From contig CM066733.1 of NCBI GenBank assembly GCA_033961575.1, positions 67,268,921 through 67,332,920 on the forward strand: a DNA stretch of 64,000 nt, written 5' to 3'. Within the stretch, counting starts at the first letter, position 1, and the number at the start of each line of letters is the position of its first letter. The position numbers were made by a program, and so were the translations under genes. Source of the DNA: Aselliscus stoliczkanus. Its lineage: Eukaryota > Chordata > Mammalia > Chiroptera > Hipposideridae. Below are positions 1 to 12,789 of this stretch, one piece after another. A model generated the notes under the pieces. The model was not told where the DNA came from, did no database searches, and saw only the letters and a list, made by a program, of their open reading frames with translations.

Positions 1-1287
1 TCTCACCAGCTGGTGTACCCAGTCCACAGGTGCCATGAGGGATGGCTTATGGGTGTGTGGTTAATGGCTCAGCTGCCCTTTTCTCCACAGAGCTGCCCTT
101 GCCTTTGCCCAGGGATGTTATGTGCCCTCCAACATGCAGGGGCATTCAGGAGCCAAGGATACCACCATAAAACGGCCATTTCCCTTGTTTCAAGGAGGGA
201 TTAATTTTGCCATGCAATTTGTGCTCTAGTAAGATCAGAAGGAAGTGAGATTCCAGACGAGTTCTTGCTTATCCTTCCTGCATCCTGTTTTCCTGTTTCT
301 CCTTCTCCTGAGAACACTTCCCGATAAATCACTTGAATCAGAATTCCTCTCATGGCTCCCCTTCTAGGAAACTTGACCCAAGATACTTGTATTCCCCCTC
401 TAGATTAGCAGTAACCATTTGATGGATTTTTGTAAACCATAGTCTCATTTAGTGTTAGAACTCATTCTGAAATTTAAAGAGAGAAAAAAAGACATTAGAC
501 AATTTAAAAATATTCCTTTGAGATCGTGGAATTCAAATTCAAATAATTTTATTTGGAGAGTATCTGATTTAATAATATTAGACATATGAATTATCAGCTA
601 AGGGAGAATTGAAACAAGCTACTTCAGAATTCATATACTCAGTTGCCTCATTTGGCCAAACAATGCAGGAATTAGGAAACCAAGTTCTATCAAATTATGT
701 GCATCAGTAAACAAGACAAATGTATAGTAATAGTGAGACTTTTACTTTTAGAAACAAACACAGATAAGGTATTCAGCAGTTTATTCTTATAACTTATTGT
801 TATAATCAGACATGAAGCAGAGAAAAAAAAAAAAAGAGCAATTGCCATTTGGTCCTAATGGTTTCTGCCTGATTTGAGAAGCAACATAACTATAAAATAA
901 TCAAAGGAAATAAGACAATCAAAGAAACTGGGATCAAATTTCAGGTCCACCTTAAAACGTACATGAAATCAGGCATGATAACAAAATTTTCTAACTTCCA
1001 ATTTTCTGATATGCCAAGATTTTTCCCAAATTGACTGGGAAGGTAAAAATAAGAAAACATATGTGAAAGTACCTGATACAGAGCAATTTTCAGCTGGTTT
1101 GCTCCCCTTTTGAGGACACTGGTCAGGCTTTTAGTCATTCGTTTGCTATCTCATCTATTCAAGTAAAAATGTGATAAATGCCCACTCTATGTGCTTTTTA
1201 GCTAAGTCCAATAAGACAGAGGCATTGCTGCGGTGCAATTTGCTGTGTGTCATGTGAGAAAAGCATATAATTGTGTAATGATCATTA
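1..1287. other. AT-rich non-coding sequence, nothing recognised
   Basis: The stretch has short homopolymer runs and stop codons in all frames. Only small chance ORFs are present. I recognise no repeat family, RNA gene or exon in it. Confidence 0.6.
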
Positions 1288-1404
1288 AAATTAACCTGGA
1301 GGTGCTGGCCGAGTGGCACGGTGGTGAAGCGCTGGCTTGGGATGCCTGCGGCCCAGGTTTGAGGACCAGTGACACTGCCCTAAAAAAAAAAGAAATTAAC
1401 CTGG
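1288..1404 (+). mobile_element. Short tRNA-derived SINE with target site duplication
   Basis: The body (about 1300-1380) begins with a tRNA-like head containing a decayed A box (GGTGGTGAAGCGCTGG) and a decayed B box (GGTTTGAGG), and ends in an A-rich tail. It is bounded by a perfect 12-bp direct repeat, AAATTAACCTGG, at 1288-1299 and 1393-1404. This is the hallmark of L1-mediated insertion. It has the same head as the SINEs at 18282 and 57401, so it belongs to a family repeated in this window. Confidence 0.85.
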
Positions 1405-3560
1405 GCTGTCTTTCTATGGAAAAAACTTGCAGTGGACTTAACAATTACTTAACAATCACAAGGCAATTGATACGGGGCTTCAGAAATCAGATGGGTTTTC
1501 AACTTTATCTTTCCCACCATCCAGTCTACTTCCACGCCGCTCTCCATGTACTTTCATAAAAACTTTAATTACACATTATGCACTCTTGGTAAAAACTTTT
1601 TCTGAGCCCCAAAATTGTCTTTGTCCTTAGAGTTTCAAACAAGTCCTGTAAGAGATGACCACCAACCTCACACGTTATGGGCTTCTCACAAGTAAGACCA
1701 AAACTGATAAAATGATCTTATGGGAAACTTGCTACTAGTCATCTCAAACCTCATTTCTAAGGATGCTCTGTGCTCCCATTGGAGAGTTTTAGGTTTTGAG
1801 CATTTTATTCTTTCAAATATATTTTTTAAGTCTTTATGTCTTTGGAAAAATATTCTTTTGTAGATACAATATCAACTATACTTCACCTTAAACATGTAAT
1901 GTGACAAATGCTTAAATAATTGTGACCCAAGATATTGTGTTAGAGAGAAGAGGAATGAATTAATTGTGATGAATTTGGAAGGGATCAAACAATACTTTCT
2001 GGATGAAGTTTTATATTTTTGGAGAAAAGTTGAAGATTCACATCGAAGTGGAAGGAATGGAATAGTGAGCTTTTCCCCAGAGGAGTACTTAATCAATACC
2101 TTAATTGTTATTATTTACTGGTTATTTAACCCTTTGGTTTAATGTAAGTTTCAAAGTGTAAATTTAACCATAAAGGAACCATATACTGGTTTAGTCTGTT
2201 TAATTTGTGCAACAAATATATGTAATCTGTTAGCAAGACTATTATTAAAAAGCAATGCCACCAACTCCTGGTGTTTGCTCAACGTTGAGCCCTGAAAGTC
2301 AGTTTGGGGACATCATAAGGAAAATACTGAAGGTGCCATTTCAAAACTTATGTTGGTTCTTTAATGTAAATGCCCTGTGTGCAGTGTATGAAAATAGTGG
2401 TTGCTTTTTATTTTCCTTCTTTTCCTCCTCTTTCTCTTCCTCCTCACTTCCATATTTTTGTCTTCCTCCTTTTCATTCACGGTCAGGAAAGTCCTAGATC
2501 ATATGCAGGGGAAAGGTTAAGGCAAAGACATTTGATTTGTTCTGCAAAACAAACTAACAGAAATAGTCACGTTTCTTTAGTGACGGGAAAATTGATGTTT
2601 ATGTTGGCAAAGGGATAGAAGAAATAAGTTCAGAAACTAGTTTGTGTTCATGATTTCTTTTTTTTGATTGAAAAGGTATAAGACTTAAGGACATTCCAAT
2701 GACACATTACCAAGTGAAATCAAAACACTCAGTCAAGTTACCTGCTTACAATGATTTTGACTCAATCTATTCATGAGGAATTTCAAAGAAAAAAATTAGT
2801 AGATTTAATAGTATATGGATAATGGAAGTAAGCAGTAAGAGTATCTTTTCATGTTCCAGATCTGAATTATTTAATAGTTAGTCTTTAGATTTTAACAAGA
2901 GATGAGTGCTAATAGAGTTATAACTCTATTGATATAGAAATAACTCTATTTCTATATCTGAATATAGAAATAACTCTATTTCTATATCCAGAAATAGAAA
3001 AAGATTTAGTATGTTTATAACCATCTGTATATATTTATCTGCTAGATATTTCATACAAAAAGTGTAATTCTGTTCTTGCACTCCATTGGACTAAAGGAAA
3101 CAAATTATTTTATAGATGCCTAAAGCAAGTTTCAGCAAACATTTTTTGTGTAGATATTGTGGTCCAGTTTTGCATTATACTTGCATTGTTATAACTAAGA
3201 TTTATGAAAAGCATCCATTTTGTGAACAATTCTTGATGATCTCTCAACATCGTGTTAGCCTACCTACTTCTTAACTGTACTCATTTCTGTTTGGTGTTCC
3301 TTGTGCTTCTGGGAAGTGTGACTCCACCCCTGACTCCCTGACAAGGGAGGGGAGAACATGTGACTTCAGCTAAGCCAATCAGGCCACTATTCAGGCCACC
3401 TCATTCCACAGTGATTGACACAGGTATGTGATGTAGGTGGGCCATTCCAATAAACTCAGGATAGATGTGTACAAGCTAGTATGAAGGCATTTTCTCTCCT
3501 TTGGATATTGTGTAACCTACATGTAGAGCTGGCATATCTCTGGTCATGATTTCTACAGTT
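1405..3560. other. AT-rich non-coding sequence
   Basis: No gene or confidently recognised repeat family. A small palindromic simple-sequence cluster lies at 2918-2990. A pyrimidine-rich tract at about 2405-2475 generates a spurious ORF. Confidence 0.5.
2918..2990. repeat. Short tandem palindromic repeat
   Basis: The motif ATAGAAATAACTCTATTTC, flanked by TATATC-like sequence, occurs twice in direct tandem. Each copy is itself an imperfect inverted repeat (ATAGAAATA against CTATTTCTAT). The block could extrude as a small cruciform. It resembles local replication-slippage duplication rather than a transposon. Confidence 0.7.
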
Positions 3561-3564
3561 ATAC

Positions 3565-4738
3565 TCACTCTTCAATTCTTCTTTGTACGGCCTTTACTCA
3601 AGCTTTTGCCCCCATGACTCCATTGAAACTGCCTTTCTCAAGGGTATCAGTGACCTCAATTTTTAGGTCTCCTCTTTTATTTGACATATTGATGGATTAT
3701 CCTTCATCCTTAAAGCTCTGTGTTTTCTCACATAGCTTCCAGTGAAATGCAATTAACTCAACCTCAAAGGCTGCTCTTTGGTTTCTTCCCCAAACAGTTT
3801 ATGTTGTAGTGCCCAACGGTTATCTTTAGACCTTCGCTCTTTCTATTTATTTACACTCACCCCATGATCTCATCAAATTCATGTCTTTAAATACCTATGT
3901 TTATATGCTGAGCTTCCCAACTTTATATCCCTATTCTGGAGTTCTCTCCTGAACTCCAGACTTAAATATCCAATTACCTACTCAATATCTCTACTTGGTT
4001 GCATAAAATGCATACACAACTTTTCTAAAACTGAACTGGTCTTCCCACCTAAACCTGATCATCCTCTAGTATTCTCCATCTCATGAAATAGCAATTTCCT
4101 AGTTCTGGTTGTTCAGCCTCAAAACCTCATCGATATCCTTGATTCCATCCTTTCTCTTACAACCCACACCAGCAAATCTTCATAAACCTTCCATTCAAAA
4201 TATATCCAGAAGCTTATGCTTTCTCATCAGTGCACAGCAACCATCTCGCCTTAGCTATCTTCATCTCTTGTCTGTAATACTTACTATGGCTTCCTAACTT
4301 CCATACTTCAGCTCTTGCCCACATTTATAACACTAAAATAATCCTGTTAAAACATCAATCAAATCATGTCATTCCTCTGTTCAAACCCTCCGATGGCTCC
4401 TTCAGTAGTTTCCCGAACAGCCTCCATCTTACTGAAAATAAACCAAACTCCTTACAATGGTCCACAAGACCCTCCATGATTTGTTTCCCACCCTTTACTT
4501 CTCTGATCCATTTCCCACTATTTCCCACCTTGTTTACTCAACTCCGGGCTTATTACTCTGAATCATATTATACATTTTCTTAATTTATCTTCTTAACTGT
4601 CTACCTCCCTCCACTAGAATATGAGCTCCACAGGGCAAGGATTTTTGTATGTTTGCTTACTTATACATTTTTAACATCAGTAACAGTGCCTAACACACAG
4701 TAAGTACTAAATAAGTATCTGTTGAATGAATAAAATGA
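3565..4738 (+). mobile_element. L2 LINE 3' portion
   Basis: Old LINE-2 sequence in sense orientation. Diagnostic parts are the region about 4375-4450 (decayed C-terminal ORF2 sequence), AGAATATGAGCTCCACAGGG at 4616-4635, and the 3' terminus at about 4690-4735 ending in GTTGAATGAATAAA. Numerous stops and indels show an inactive fossil. It is one of the longer L2 pieces here. Confidence 0.85.
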
Positions 4739-7409
4739 TGAGGGGTCCAAAGCAAAACAAACAAAAAAGCAACAAAAAACTTCTTGTGATTCTTGGCCTT
4801 GCTTATACACATAGCTTCAATAGGAAACACCTTCTCTTTGATCAACCCAAGTGTCCCCTAAATTATTTGTAATCCTTAGATCTTAAATTAAATAGAGGCT
4901 GACATTCTCATTATAGTATAGCAATTATGTTAGGATCACATGCTGTTTAAAATGTAATTTGATTATTAAAATAATTTCAAAGAATTGATGAGTCACATGT
5001 TTATGAACAGCCTAGTTCACTAATGTCAATCTTGGCTTGCATGACCTGTGATCATATATATAATTAGCTCTAAAATAAATTTCCCCATTGCTCCTTGGCT
5101 CCCATAGCTCCATGGTTGTTTTTTCTGGGAAGTCTGAGGTAGCAGGAATAACACCTAATTCCATGCCTGAGCTGTTATATTTGCTGACATCCATTGGTGA
5201 GATTTCTTTTTGTCCCTTGACTAGACAGAAAAGTCCACGTTTTTCAGAGCCAGTAGACTGTTTCAAACACTCACCAGCCCACCTGGCACTCTGCCACCAG
5301 TCAGGTGCTCTGATTTACAGATCTTAAACCTTCAAGTTTGGCCTAAGAAAGCTGGGAGATGACATTAAATCATACTTTTTTATTTATTCCTTGCTGTTAT
5401 GTAAAAATCCATTTACTGAGGAGGTAAATACCTTGCTTTTAGTTCCACATGTAAAACTACAGATTATTTTTAAGTCAGATTATAGTACAACCTGCAGGAA
5501 AGCCAATACAGGGAGGGAGCTAAAATTGAGAGGACTGCAGAGAAATGAATCTGGTAGCTTGACAACACTGAAAACCTTTAGCTCCAGCAGTCTGCCTACA
5601 TTTGTGTCTTTTTAGTTATGCAAGTCATAAAAAAGCTCTGTAATTTTAAAGTTATTTTGGATTGAGTTCAATTTTTTTTTGCAATAAAAGAGTACTAACT
5701 GATGTACTTATATACTTAATTAATGATACACATAAAGGATATTTTGAAATTGTAAATTAATGATACACATAAAGGATATTTTGAAATTGTACATACACTT
5801 ATGAATAATATAAGAATCAAAATTTATAGGCTATTTACTATGTATCTTGGATTTAGTAGGTATGTGTTAAGTGAAAGTTACATGCTACATACTAGTGACA
5901 TTGATGCCATCAAGAGGAAAATAAAACATCACATCCTTTGTTTCAGAGGTGAAGTAGAGCAGCTTGGGGTACTACAGTAAGAGGAAGCTCTACTTATCAT
6001 TACAATGCTATGCCATATTCTAGGGACCCCCAAATAGTTGCATTATCCTACTGTGAGAAGGTAGAAAGGTTGGGAACAGAGTTTATAGTAAGTTTATGAA
6101 GGATCATAACATTTCAAATTAAATGCTTTCATTTATAGGAAAGAGAACATTTTGGGAGATTTTTAAGCAGAAGGAAAACACAGTAAAATCGAGTAAATTC
6201 GAGGATAGTACATGTGTGCATACTGAAGTGGATTTGATAAATTAGGCAACTCATATTAATAGCACAGGAAAATGGAGTTTAATGATATTTGAGGATGGCT
6301 ATCATATCCCCACAACGTCAATTTTTTTCTTTGTTGTTTTAAGAATTTATAATAGTATGGTTTTCAGGTACTTTCTTTTTAATCATCCTTTATTGAAGTT
6401 TCATATACAGAATCATACATTAGAAAATAATACTCCTCATGTAGTGTGAGAATAGTAGCAATATCTAATGTGTGTATAATGTTTTACTGTCATGAAATGT
6501 TCAGAAATATGTTGTGATATCACAACAAGACTGAAATAATTGGGCAAGAATTTTTATTTTGACACTTTGAAAAGCTGCAGCTCAGAGAGTTAAGTAATTG
6601 TATTGTGTGTGAGTTGAAAGAATGGGAGCAGTATTCATTCTCTAGATCATCATTCTCTAGAGATTCTTGGCTTTTAATTTCTCCACATAGGAGGCAGAAT
6701 GGGCTAGCACACGTTTTATTCCTCTAAAGTAGATTGAAATTAATTTAGTTTCCCAGTTACCTCCTTGTCACCTTAACTCAGGGACCCCAAAATATACCAC
6801 AATCAAAGTCTTTTTATCTGCTTTTCCTTTCTTTCTTTGTTCCTTTCTTTCTTTTCCTTTTTCAGAGTGAGTTGGTTTCACCTCATTGGTCACTTTCTTC
6901 TTGACTTGGAGTTTGTTCATTATCCTTGCCAGCTGTAGTTCAACCTAACTCATAACTCCAAATTGCTAATAAAAAATGTTGAATCAAATTTGTATCTCTG
7001 ATAATAATGATTACCTCCAGTAATGTCATTTTTTATACTTAGAAAATAATAAAAAATCTGCCCACATTGTTTTAAGATATTGAGTAGATCCATACCTTCC
7101 TTCCATAAAGCCAGGATTTTCCAATGCAACTAATCAGTACATATGGGACATAGCAGGTACTCAATATATATTCAATGTATTTTTTTGAATGAAAGACTAT
7201 CCTTTGCTTACCAGAGATATGCATAATGGTGCTGGATACCCAATGGATATTCAATTATAAATATACTTTATATATACATGTGCCCATAGTTGCCCTTTAA
7301 TTTCAATGTTCTTGTGTTATCAAACATATCATGGTATGTTTCTCTATACTAAATTTTAAGATACTTTTTACTTTCTTTTTCAATTTTTCATGCCTCAAAC
7401 AACTAATAT
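4739..7409. other. AT-rich intergenic sequence
   Basis: No convincing gene. A 37-bp tandem duplication (5718-5791) and a short TTTC-rich tract (about 6822-6862) are present. The piece at about 6380-6445 looks like an old L1 fragment. The small ORFs have no recognisable domain. Confidence 0.5.
5718..5791. repeat. 37-bp tandem duplication, two units
   Basis: Units at 5718-5754 and 5755-5791 are nearly identical, sharing AATTAATGATACACAT and the following residues through the AAATTGTA end. The near identity indicates a recent local duplication. Confidence 0.85.
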
Positions 7410-7896
7410 ACCAATTTATTTTTATTTTTATTTTTAATTTTTTTTAAAAAAGATTTTTATTGGGGAATTGGGAGAGGGGAACAGCGTTGGGGAATCGGGG
7501 AAGGGGAACAGACAAGTTGCTGTCTTTTTTGTTCTTCAGTCTAATTGCGGAGGACGTTGCTTCACTGGCCCATGTTGGTATCGTCATTGTGCTCTGCCTG
7601 GATGAGGGTAGATCGGTCGCTGGCCTCTGGATGGTCGTTCACCGTGGCTATTGCCAGCTCACGCTGGCTGCTGGCCACTCACGGTAGCCTATGGCAGCCC
7701 ACTGCAGCAGGGGCTGCAGCCTACACCGTCACCAGGGCTCGCACAGCCCAGCTCCAGGTTGAGCTGTTGTTCACCATCTTAGCTGTAGAGGACAATGTCA
7801 CTGGCCCTCATAAGTGGGATCCGAACCGGGGCTGCTGGCATCCCAAGCCAACTCTTAACCGACGCGCCACTTGGCCAGCCCACCAATTTATTTTTA
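7410..7896 (-). mobile_element. Composite tRNA-derived SINE (long form), minus strand
   Basis: The tRNA-like promoter lies at the right end in reverse complement (about 7800-7880, including GGGATCCGAACCGGGGC, the complement of a B box). The T/A-rich tail is at the left. The long internal body matches the SINEs at 13650 and 34576. Flanking direct repeats ACCAATTTATTTTTA at 7410-7424 and 7882-7896 define the insertion. The family appears lineage-restricted and I associate it with rhinolophoid bats. ORFs across it are spurious. Confidence 0.85.
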
Positions 7897-8509
7897 AATA
7901 ATAAGTGTAGTATTAAAGGGAGAGAAAGAAGTTCAGAATCAGATTTCATGATTCCTTTACATATGTTTCTTCCTTGTGTTTATTATGTTTCAAAGGAAAA
8001 TTGGCTCTGATTCCTTTCTTCCACACAAATGTTCCATGTTTACCATAGAGTTGGAGATGACAACTATTCTCTTCTTTATTTTTAATAAATTAAAGATCAG
8101 GTAGTGTTCTTCATACACAATTATAGCAGAAAATACATTAAGGATTTCTTTGGAAACAAATCTTTATTTCCCAAAAGATTCTTAAAGTATCTATGTCAGT
8201 CTCACAAAATATATTCCTGTACAATTATTCAGTTATTCTTTCATTCATCTACTTATTTGCTTATGTATCTATTCATTAAATTATTACTCAGTAGCTAATG
8301 TCAAGAACACTGGGTTACTGAACAGAGTTCTAGCTACAAACTCACCAAATTTAATAATGAATAAAGATATACTTGAGGAAATGTCAAGAAAGCCCAGAAG
8401 ACAATCATTTAAGGGATTGATACTTAATAAGGAAATAGATAATGAAGGCAAGTACAATTAGGTAGATAGATAAGAAATGATGATATTCAAGAATGAGTAT
8501 AGTTTTAGT

Positions 8510-8655
8510 GGAATGAGTACAGAAATTGGAGTCAGGGAGCCTGGGTTTAGAATCAGTGTTAGACTGTAGCTTCTACCAGTTATGTCTATAACCTTCTCTT
8601 TTGAGGTTTCAATGTTCTCAACCTAAAAAGAGTATAGGCCATAGAACCCTCTGAT
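8510..8655 (+). mobile_element. MIR-like relic
   Basis: Shows the order typical of an ancient MIR in sense orientation: a GGAGTCAGGGAGCCTGGGTT-like start, a CTTCTACCAGTTATG-like centre, then decayed 'cctca-gtttcc' sequence. It is highly diverged. Confidence 0.4.
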
Positions 8656-8683
8656 GGTTTTTTTAAGCTCTGATAGCTCATAC

Positions 8684-9913
8684 TGTTACCTGCCAACTGA
8701 GCAGCACCAACCCCTACCACTAAAAAACTTTCAAGTTTTCTTTCCTATAGAAATGTTAAGTATAAAAATGTTAAGTCTCCTCCCTAGTTCTTTAGTTTCT
8801 TAAGCTCTTGGGCTTTGATTACTCTTCTAACCAGTTTGTGAATGTTGGACTAAAGATACCCCTTGCTTCTTAATTGCTTTGTAAATCAGTTTCTGAATCC
8901 TAAACAATAGAAGTCTCCTACCCCTGCTTCAGATCATTATTTGAAAGCCTGTGACTTCCTAATATCCCCCAGGCCAGTAAGCTAAATGTCAAACCCATTC
9001 TGTGTCCAGACAACTGACGCCACCTGAGTAATGGACTGAATATCCACAAGTTTCATAAGAACTAACAGATTTATATATTTTTTCCTCATTCAAGAGCCTT
9101 GGGGATACAGGGGATACCCCAGCAATATTGCCAGTCACAACCAAAGAAGCCAACGCAGCCTTCCAGGTGGAGCTCGAGACCCCTTCCTCTCATCTGAGAC
9201 GAGCTAGGGTGAGAGTCCCCTGAACCCCCAATAGGCAGGGACAGCTCTACGCCCCTGCCCAGCAGGAAGCAGATACAGAAGAAGAGACCTCCTGTCCTTC
9301 AGCTTCCCCTAGAGATTTTATGAGGATCACATCTCTTGAGGGAAAACTAGGCAGGCAGTTAGAGGAAGGCATTGGGTCTCTGCATTCCTACATGTCCCAC
9401 AGAGTGCGACCACCTGGGGGACCTCCCCTCTCCACCCCAAACTCCCCTTTGTATTGTATTTACCTACCCCTGTGGGAAGAACAAATGGACACAAAATATC
9501 CAACTAGATCAGACCAGTCACTGGCACCTGTGCAGTACCTCTTGTCAATCACAGGTGCCAATCAAGTGGTCCCAGGCCCAGAGGGGAACAGCCCATTCTA
9601 GAGAAAAAGGGATAAAAAAAACCCAAGTCCTGGGGAGCACGTGCTGTTGCCTCTTCTATGCTCCTTTTGACCGCTTCTTCCCTTTGAGCCTCGCCCTTGC
9701 GCATGGTCCATTCCAAACTCTTTGGAATGTAACTTCTAGTAATGGGCCCTTGAGCCATCCTCTAGTGCTCAGGTCTACTTTTACTTCTAAATGTACTATC
9801 TCTTCTAATAAACTACTTATTTTACTGCTTTACTCTGGTATCTCGTTCCAGTCTTTGCTCAAGTTGCCAAGGACCTGGACTTTGCGCCGAGAAAGGCCCA
9901 CTCTTCGACAACA
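8684..9913 (+). mobile_element. Solo LTR, ERV1-type (copy 1), 1,230 bp
   Basis: The LTR begins TGTTACCTGCC and ends GACAACA. It is bounded by a perfect 4-bp target duplication ATAC (8680-8683 and 9914-9917), and 4-bp duplications are usual for class I endogenous retroviruses. Internal marks include an A-rich TATA-like element near 9612 and an AATAAA polyadenylation signal at 9807-9812. No primer-binding site or internal gag/pol sequence follows, so it is a solo LTR. A related copy lies inverted at 14809-15957. The 194-residue ORF across its end is not a gene. Confidence 0.92.
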
Positions 9914-9917
9914 ATAC

Positions 9918-12139
9918 TTGCAGGGTGAGTATACGAAAAATGCACCCAGACTTTAAAAATAAAAATAATAACATCCAATATAGAACACTAGAAAAGGTAT
10001 TTAGAAACAGTTCAACACAATCAGTATTTCTTGAACATCAAATATTGCTCTACAGCATGCTAAGTGCTTTTGGGGACAAACGAGAAGAGTCATCCATGAC
10101 TCCAAAAAGGATATAGAACTTGATTGGTTTGATAGGCGTACACAGCCTGCACGAGCAGTGCCGTGTCCCAATTTCAGCATTGGGCCACATTACAAGAAGT
10201 GTCAATCCAACAATAGGCTTTGCTTTTCTACAGGGATACAACTCTTTTGAAGCACTATAGAGTAAAAATTTGCATCTGATTACATCTTTTCCAGAAAAAA
10301 AGCCCTGATAGATCTTTTACTCACTTTAAAAAATATACATAAGAAGAAAAACAAAATTATTTGTCATCCATGACGCTTGCTGTCTCATGTCATAACTAGC
10401 TAGCTCCCTCTGTCCTCTGCGCTCCCTTCTGTTTCTTTTATGTGGCCGGGTATTTGTCAGTGTGGAGGGGCGAACATGATACCATCAGGATTTAAAGCGA
10501 GGACGGTAAGGGACCAAGATCTCTAGCCTGAGGTCCCTGTCGCATGTTTTACCATTACAGCCAGCCCCCATCCACATGCTTCAGATCATCTGTATCAGGA
10601 GAAATATCATCAGCACCTTTCCCGCTTTAATCCCTTCTACCAAGGTTTGCTACCTGCAAAGGTAGACGGGAGGCCACAAAATATTCTGTAGTGCCCCAAA
10701 CCAAAGCAAACACAAGAATGTCTCTGACTCCTGGAAATAATCATTGAGTGAGAAGCAGCCATGCTCAATGTATATGGGATTCTGCAGTATTCGTGTCCCA
10801 GTGGCTGTATGGGATGTTCTGCTAGGTGATATGGTTTTAATACAGCTTGCCTAGGGAGGTGAGACTTGCTGTCCTCTGGATACCACTTCAAACACCCTAT
10901 TAAAAGCTGACATCAGCAAAGAATATAATATTATAATGTTCTGGTTGTGTTCTCCACAACGCATAGTAGAAAGGGCCTTTTATTTGCCCAGAATGAACGT
11001 TTTTCCTATAAAAGCACTCTTGGCTTGCATCAACCCGAAGTAGTGCTGTCATACTGTTGTCATAAGTCACTCGTAATTAATGAAAAGCTCTAAGTCCTTT
11101 TCACATAAGATATTCATGGGCCATGGGCGAAGTATTGTTCAACTTGTTCTTCCACAGTTGATTTTTGAGCCTAAATTCAATCTTAGTTACTGCCACAGCC
11201 CAGGTTTTCAATGCTTGCTACCCTGGATTCTGTCACTTAACGTATTAGCCATTTGTCCAAATTTAGCATGATTATGCTCCCCATGAAGGGCTCCCCCTTT
11301 GTGTTGACAGGGTATTTAGAAGGTCAAACATGGGATCAAAATGGTGCTTTTTGAATGTAAAATGAGAGCAAAGGGCAAGAGTTTTGAGAGGCATTTCATT
11401 TAAGCCTTGATGGGACTATGAAAGAGCCTGGCCTCCTGTGGAATCCTGTCCCCTAATGACTACACTGGAGTCTGCCAAATTCAGTGTCTGCCTTCCCTAT
11501 TCCACGCAGTAGGCCTGTCAGTCTTGACCTTTAGTGCCCTTTAGTGAGGAACATGTTAACACCCAGATTGCTGAGTCCCTCCTCCCCACCACCACGTTTC
11601 TGATCCAGTGCCTTTTAACAAGTTGTCAGTTGATGTTGGTGCTGCTGGTTGGGGGATGGACTCTTTAAGGGCCACTGCCTTCCACTGACCTACCCTGTCT
11701 AATCGCATAGTCTTTCCTTGTTAATGTTCCATTTAAGAAATTACAATTACATACTTACCTGGCAGGGGAGATACCATGATCAGGAAGAAATCACAATGAC
11801 ATTCCAATCTTATCTCTAGGAGAGTAGATCTAGGTTACCTTGACTGGAGTTTTGTCGTTCCCACTTGAAATTGATAACATCTCTTGGTTTAACTAAGAAT
11901 CAAAATTTTATTTACAAATTCCTGAGAGGCTTCTCATTGTTGTCCCAAATGCACAGCCTAATTGCCTGCTTGCACAGAAGTTACTGGAAGCACTGATTCA
12001 TATTATAGAGTCCAATCAAGGTCAGAGTCTTGTGCTGAACAAGCACAGTATGGAGAACTGTAGATTGACATTTTTGCTCTAATCTGCATTTTTAAACCAG
12101 TTTCAAGTATCCATTGTAATATTTGCAAACAGTCCCCAT
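9918..12139. other. Non-coding sequence without recognised repeats
   Basis: About 2.2 kb of moderately AT-rich sequence with no ORF resembling a known protein and no repeat family I can name. Parts could be old single-copy sequence. No splice-bounded exon was apparent. Confidence 0.45.
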
Positions 12140-12785
12140 GTTTTTTTTTTTAATTAAAGCTTGTTGAGGGCCGTGTAGCCCAATATTGAGGGGCATGCAG
12201 TGTTGAGGGCCGTGTAGCCCAATATTGAGGGGCATGCAGGCTGACTTTAGTGGGTTTGGTGAATCATAAACTTGTTTATCTGCTCCTATTGTTTCCTTGC
12301 TGCACCTGGAGGGTGCTTACTATTTACTAAGGCATGTGGTGAGGATGGCCGGATCCTTGGGACACAAAAGAAAGATGACTATCCGGGTTAATGGAAAAGG
12401 AGTCTAAGGCACACATGCATACACGGTTAATGATTTATTGCAGTTTGCTTCCTTGAAAATTCTCAATAAAAGCTATGTGCTGACCCGATTCGGGGCTTAG
12501 TCTTCTTTGGCTGAGTCCCTTGGTCTCGCTGTTATCTTACTTCTGTCTCTTGTTCTTATTCAATCTGCGTCCCCCCTCTCGAGTCCCATTTGCCCTTGCC
12601 ACGCAGGACGTGACAAAAGCTTATTGGGGTGACAATGGTTAGTGAAGTTACATAGGTTTCAAGTGTACAATTCTGTAATACATCATCTATATATCACATT
12701 GTGTGTTCACCACCCAGAGTCAGTTCTCCTTACATCACCATATATTTGATAGTCCTCATGTTCTAACAAGAATTTAGTGGAATTC
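12140..12785 (-). mobile_element. L1 3' UTR fragment, minus strand, interrupted by an LTR
   Basis: Outside the LTR, the sequence from the T-run at about 12141 and from TTATTGGGGTGACAATGG (12621 on) through the CACCACCCAGAGTCAG stretch matches in style the 3' end of a bat/laurasiatherian L1 read in antisense. The solo LTR at 12162-12615 inserted into it, separating the T-tract from the rest. Confidence 0.7.
12162..12615 (+). mobile_element. Solo LTR, ERV2-like, with duplicated 5' edge
   Basis: The LTR begins TGTTGAGGGCC and ends GACGTGACA, inside a perfect 6-bp target duplication AAAGCT (12156-12161 and 12616-12621). The canonical LTR is 12201-12615 (415 bp). Its first 39 bp are present a second time, exactly, at 12162-12200. 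It carries AATAAA near 12465. A 415-bp relative of the same family lies inverted at 44633-45047. The 6-bp duplication and layout suggest class II (beta-like). No internal viral genes are attached. Confidence 0.92.
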
Positions 12786-12789
12786 TGCT

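Noticed and set aside
7800..7881. tRNA gene on the minus strand
   Set aside because: It is the tRNA-derived head of a SINE. Promoter boxes are degenerate and it lies inside an insertion with target duplications.
9080..9130. Short GGGGATAC direct repeat as a tandem element
   Set aside because: It is part of the LTR and present in the related LTR at 14809-15957.
9372..9956. 194-residue ORF
   Set aside because: It runs through the U3/R/U5 part and end of a solo LTR. There is no viral or cellular domain and it crosses the LTR boundary into unrelated flank.
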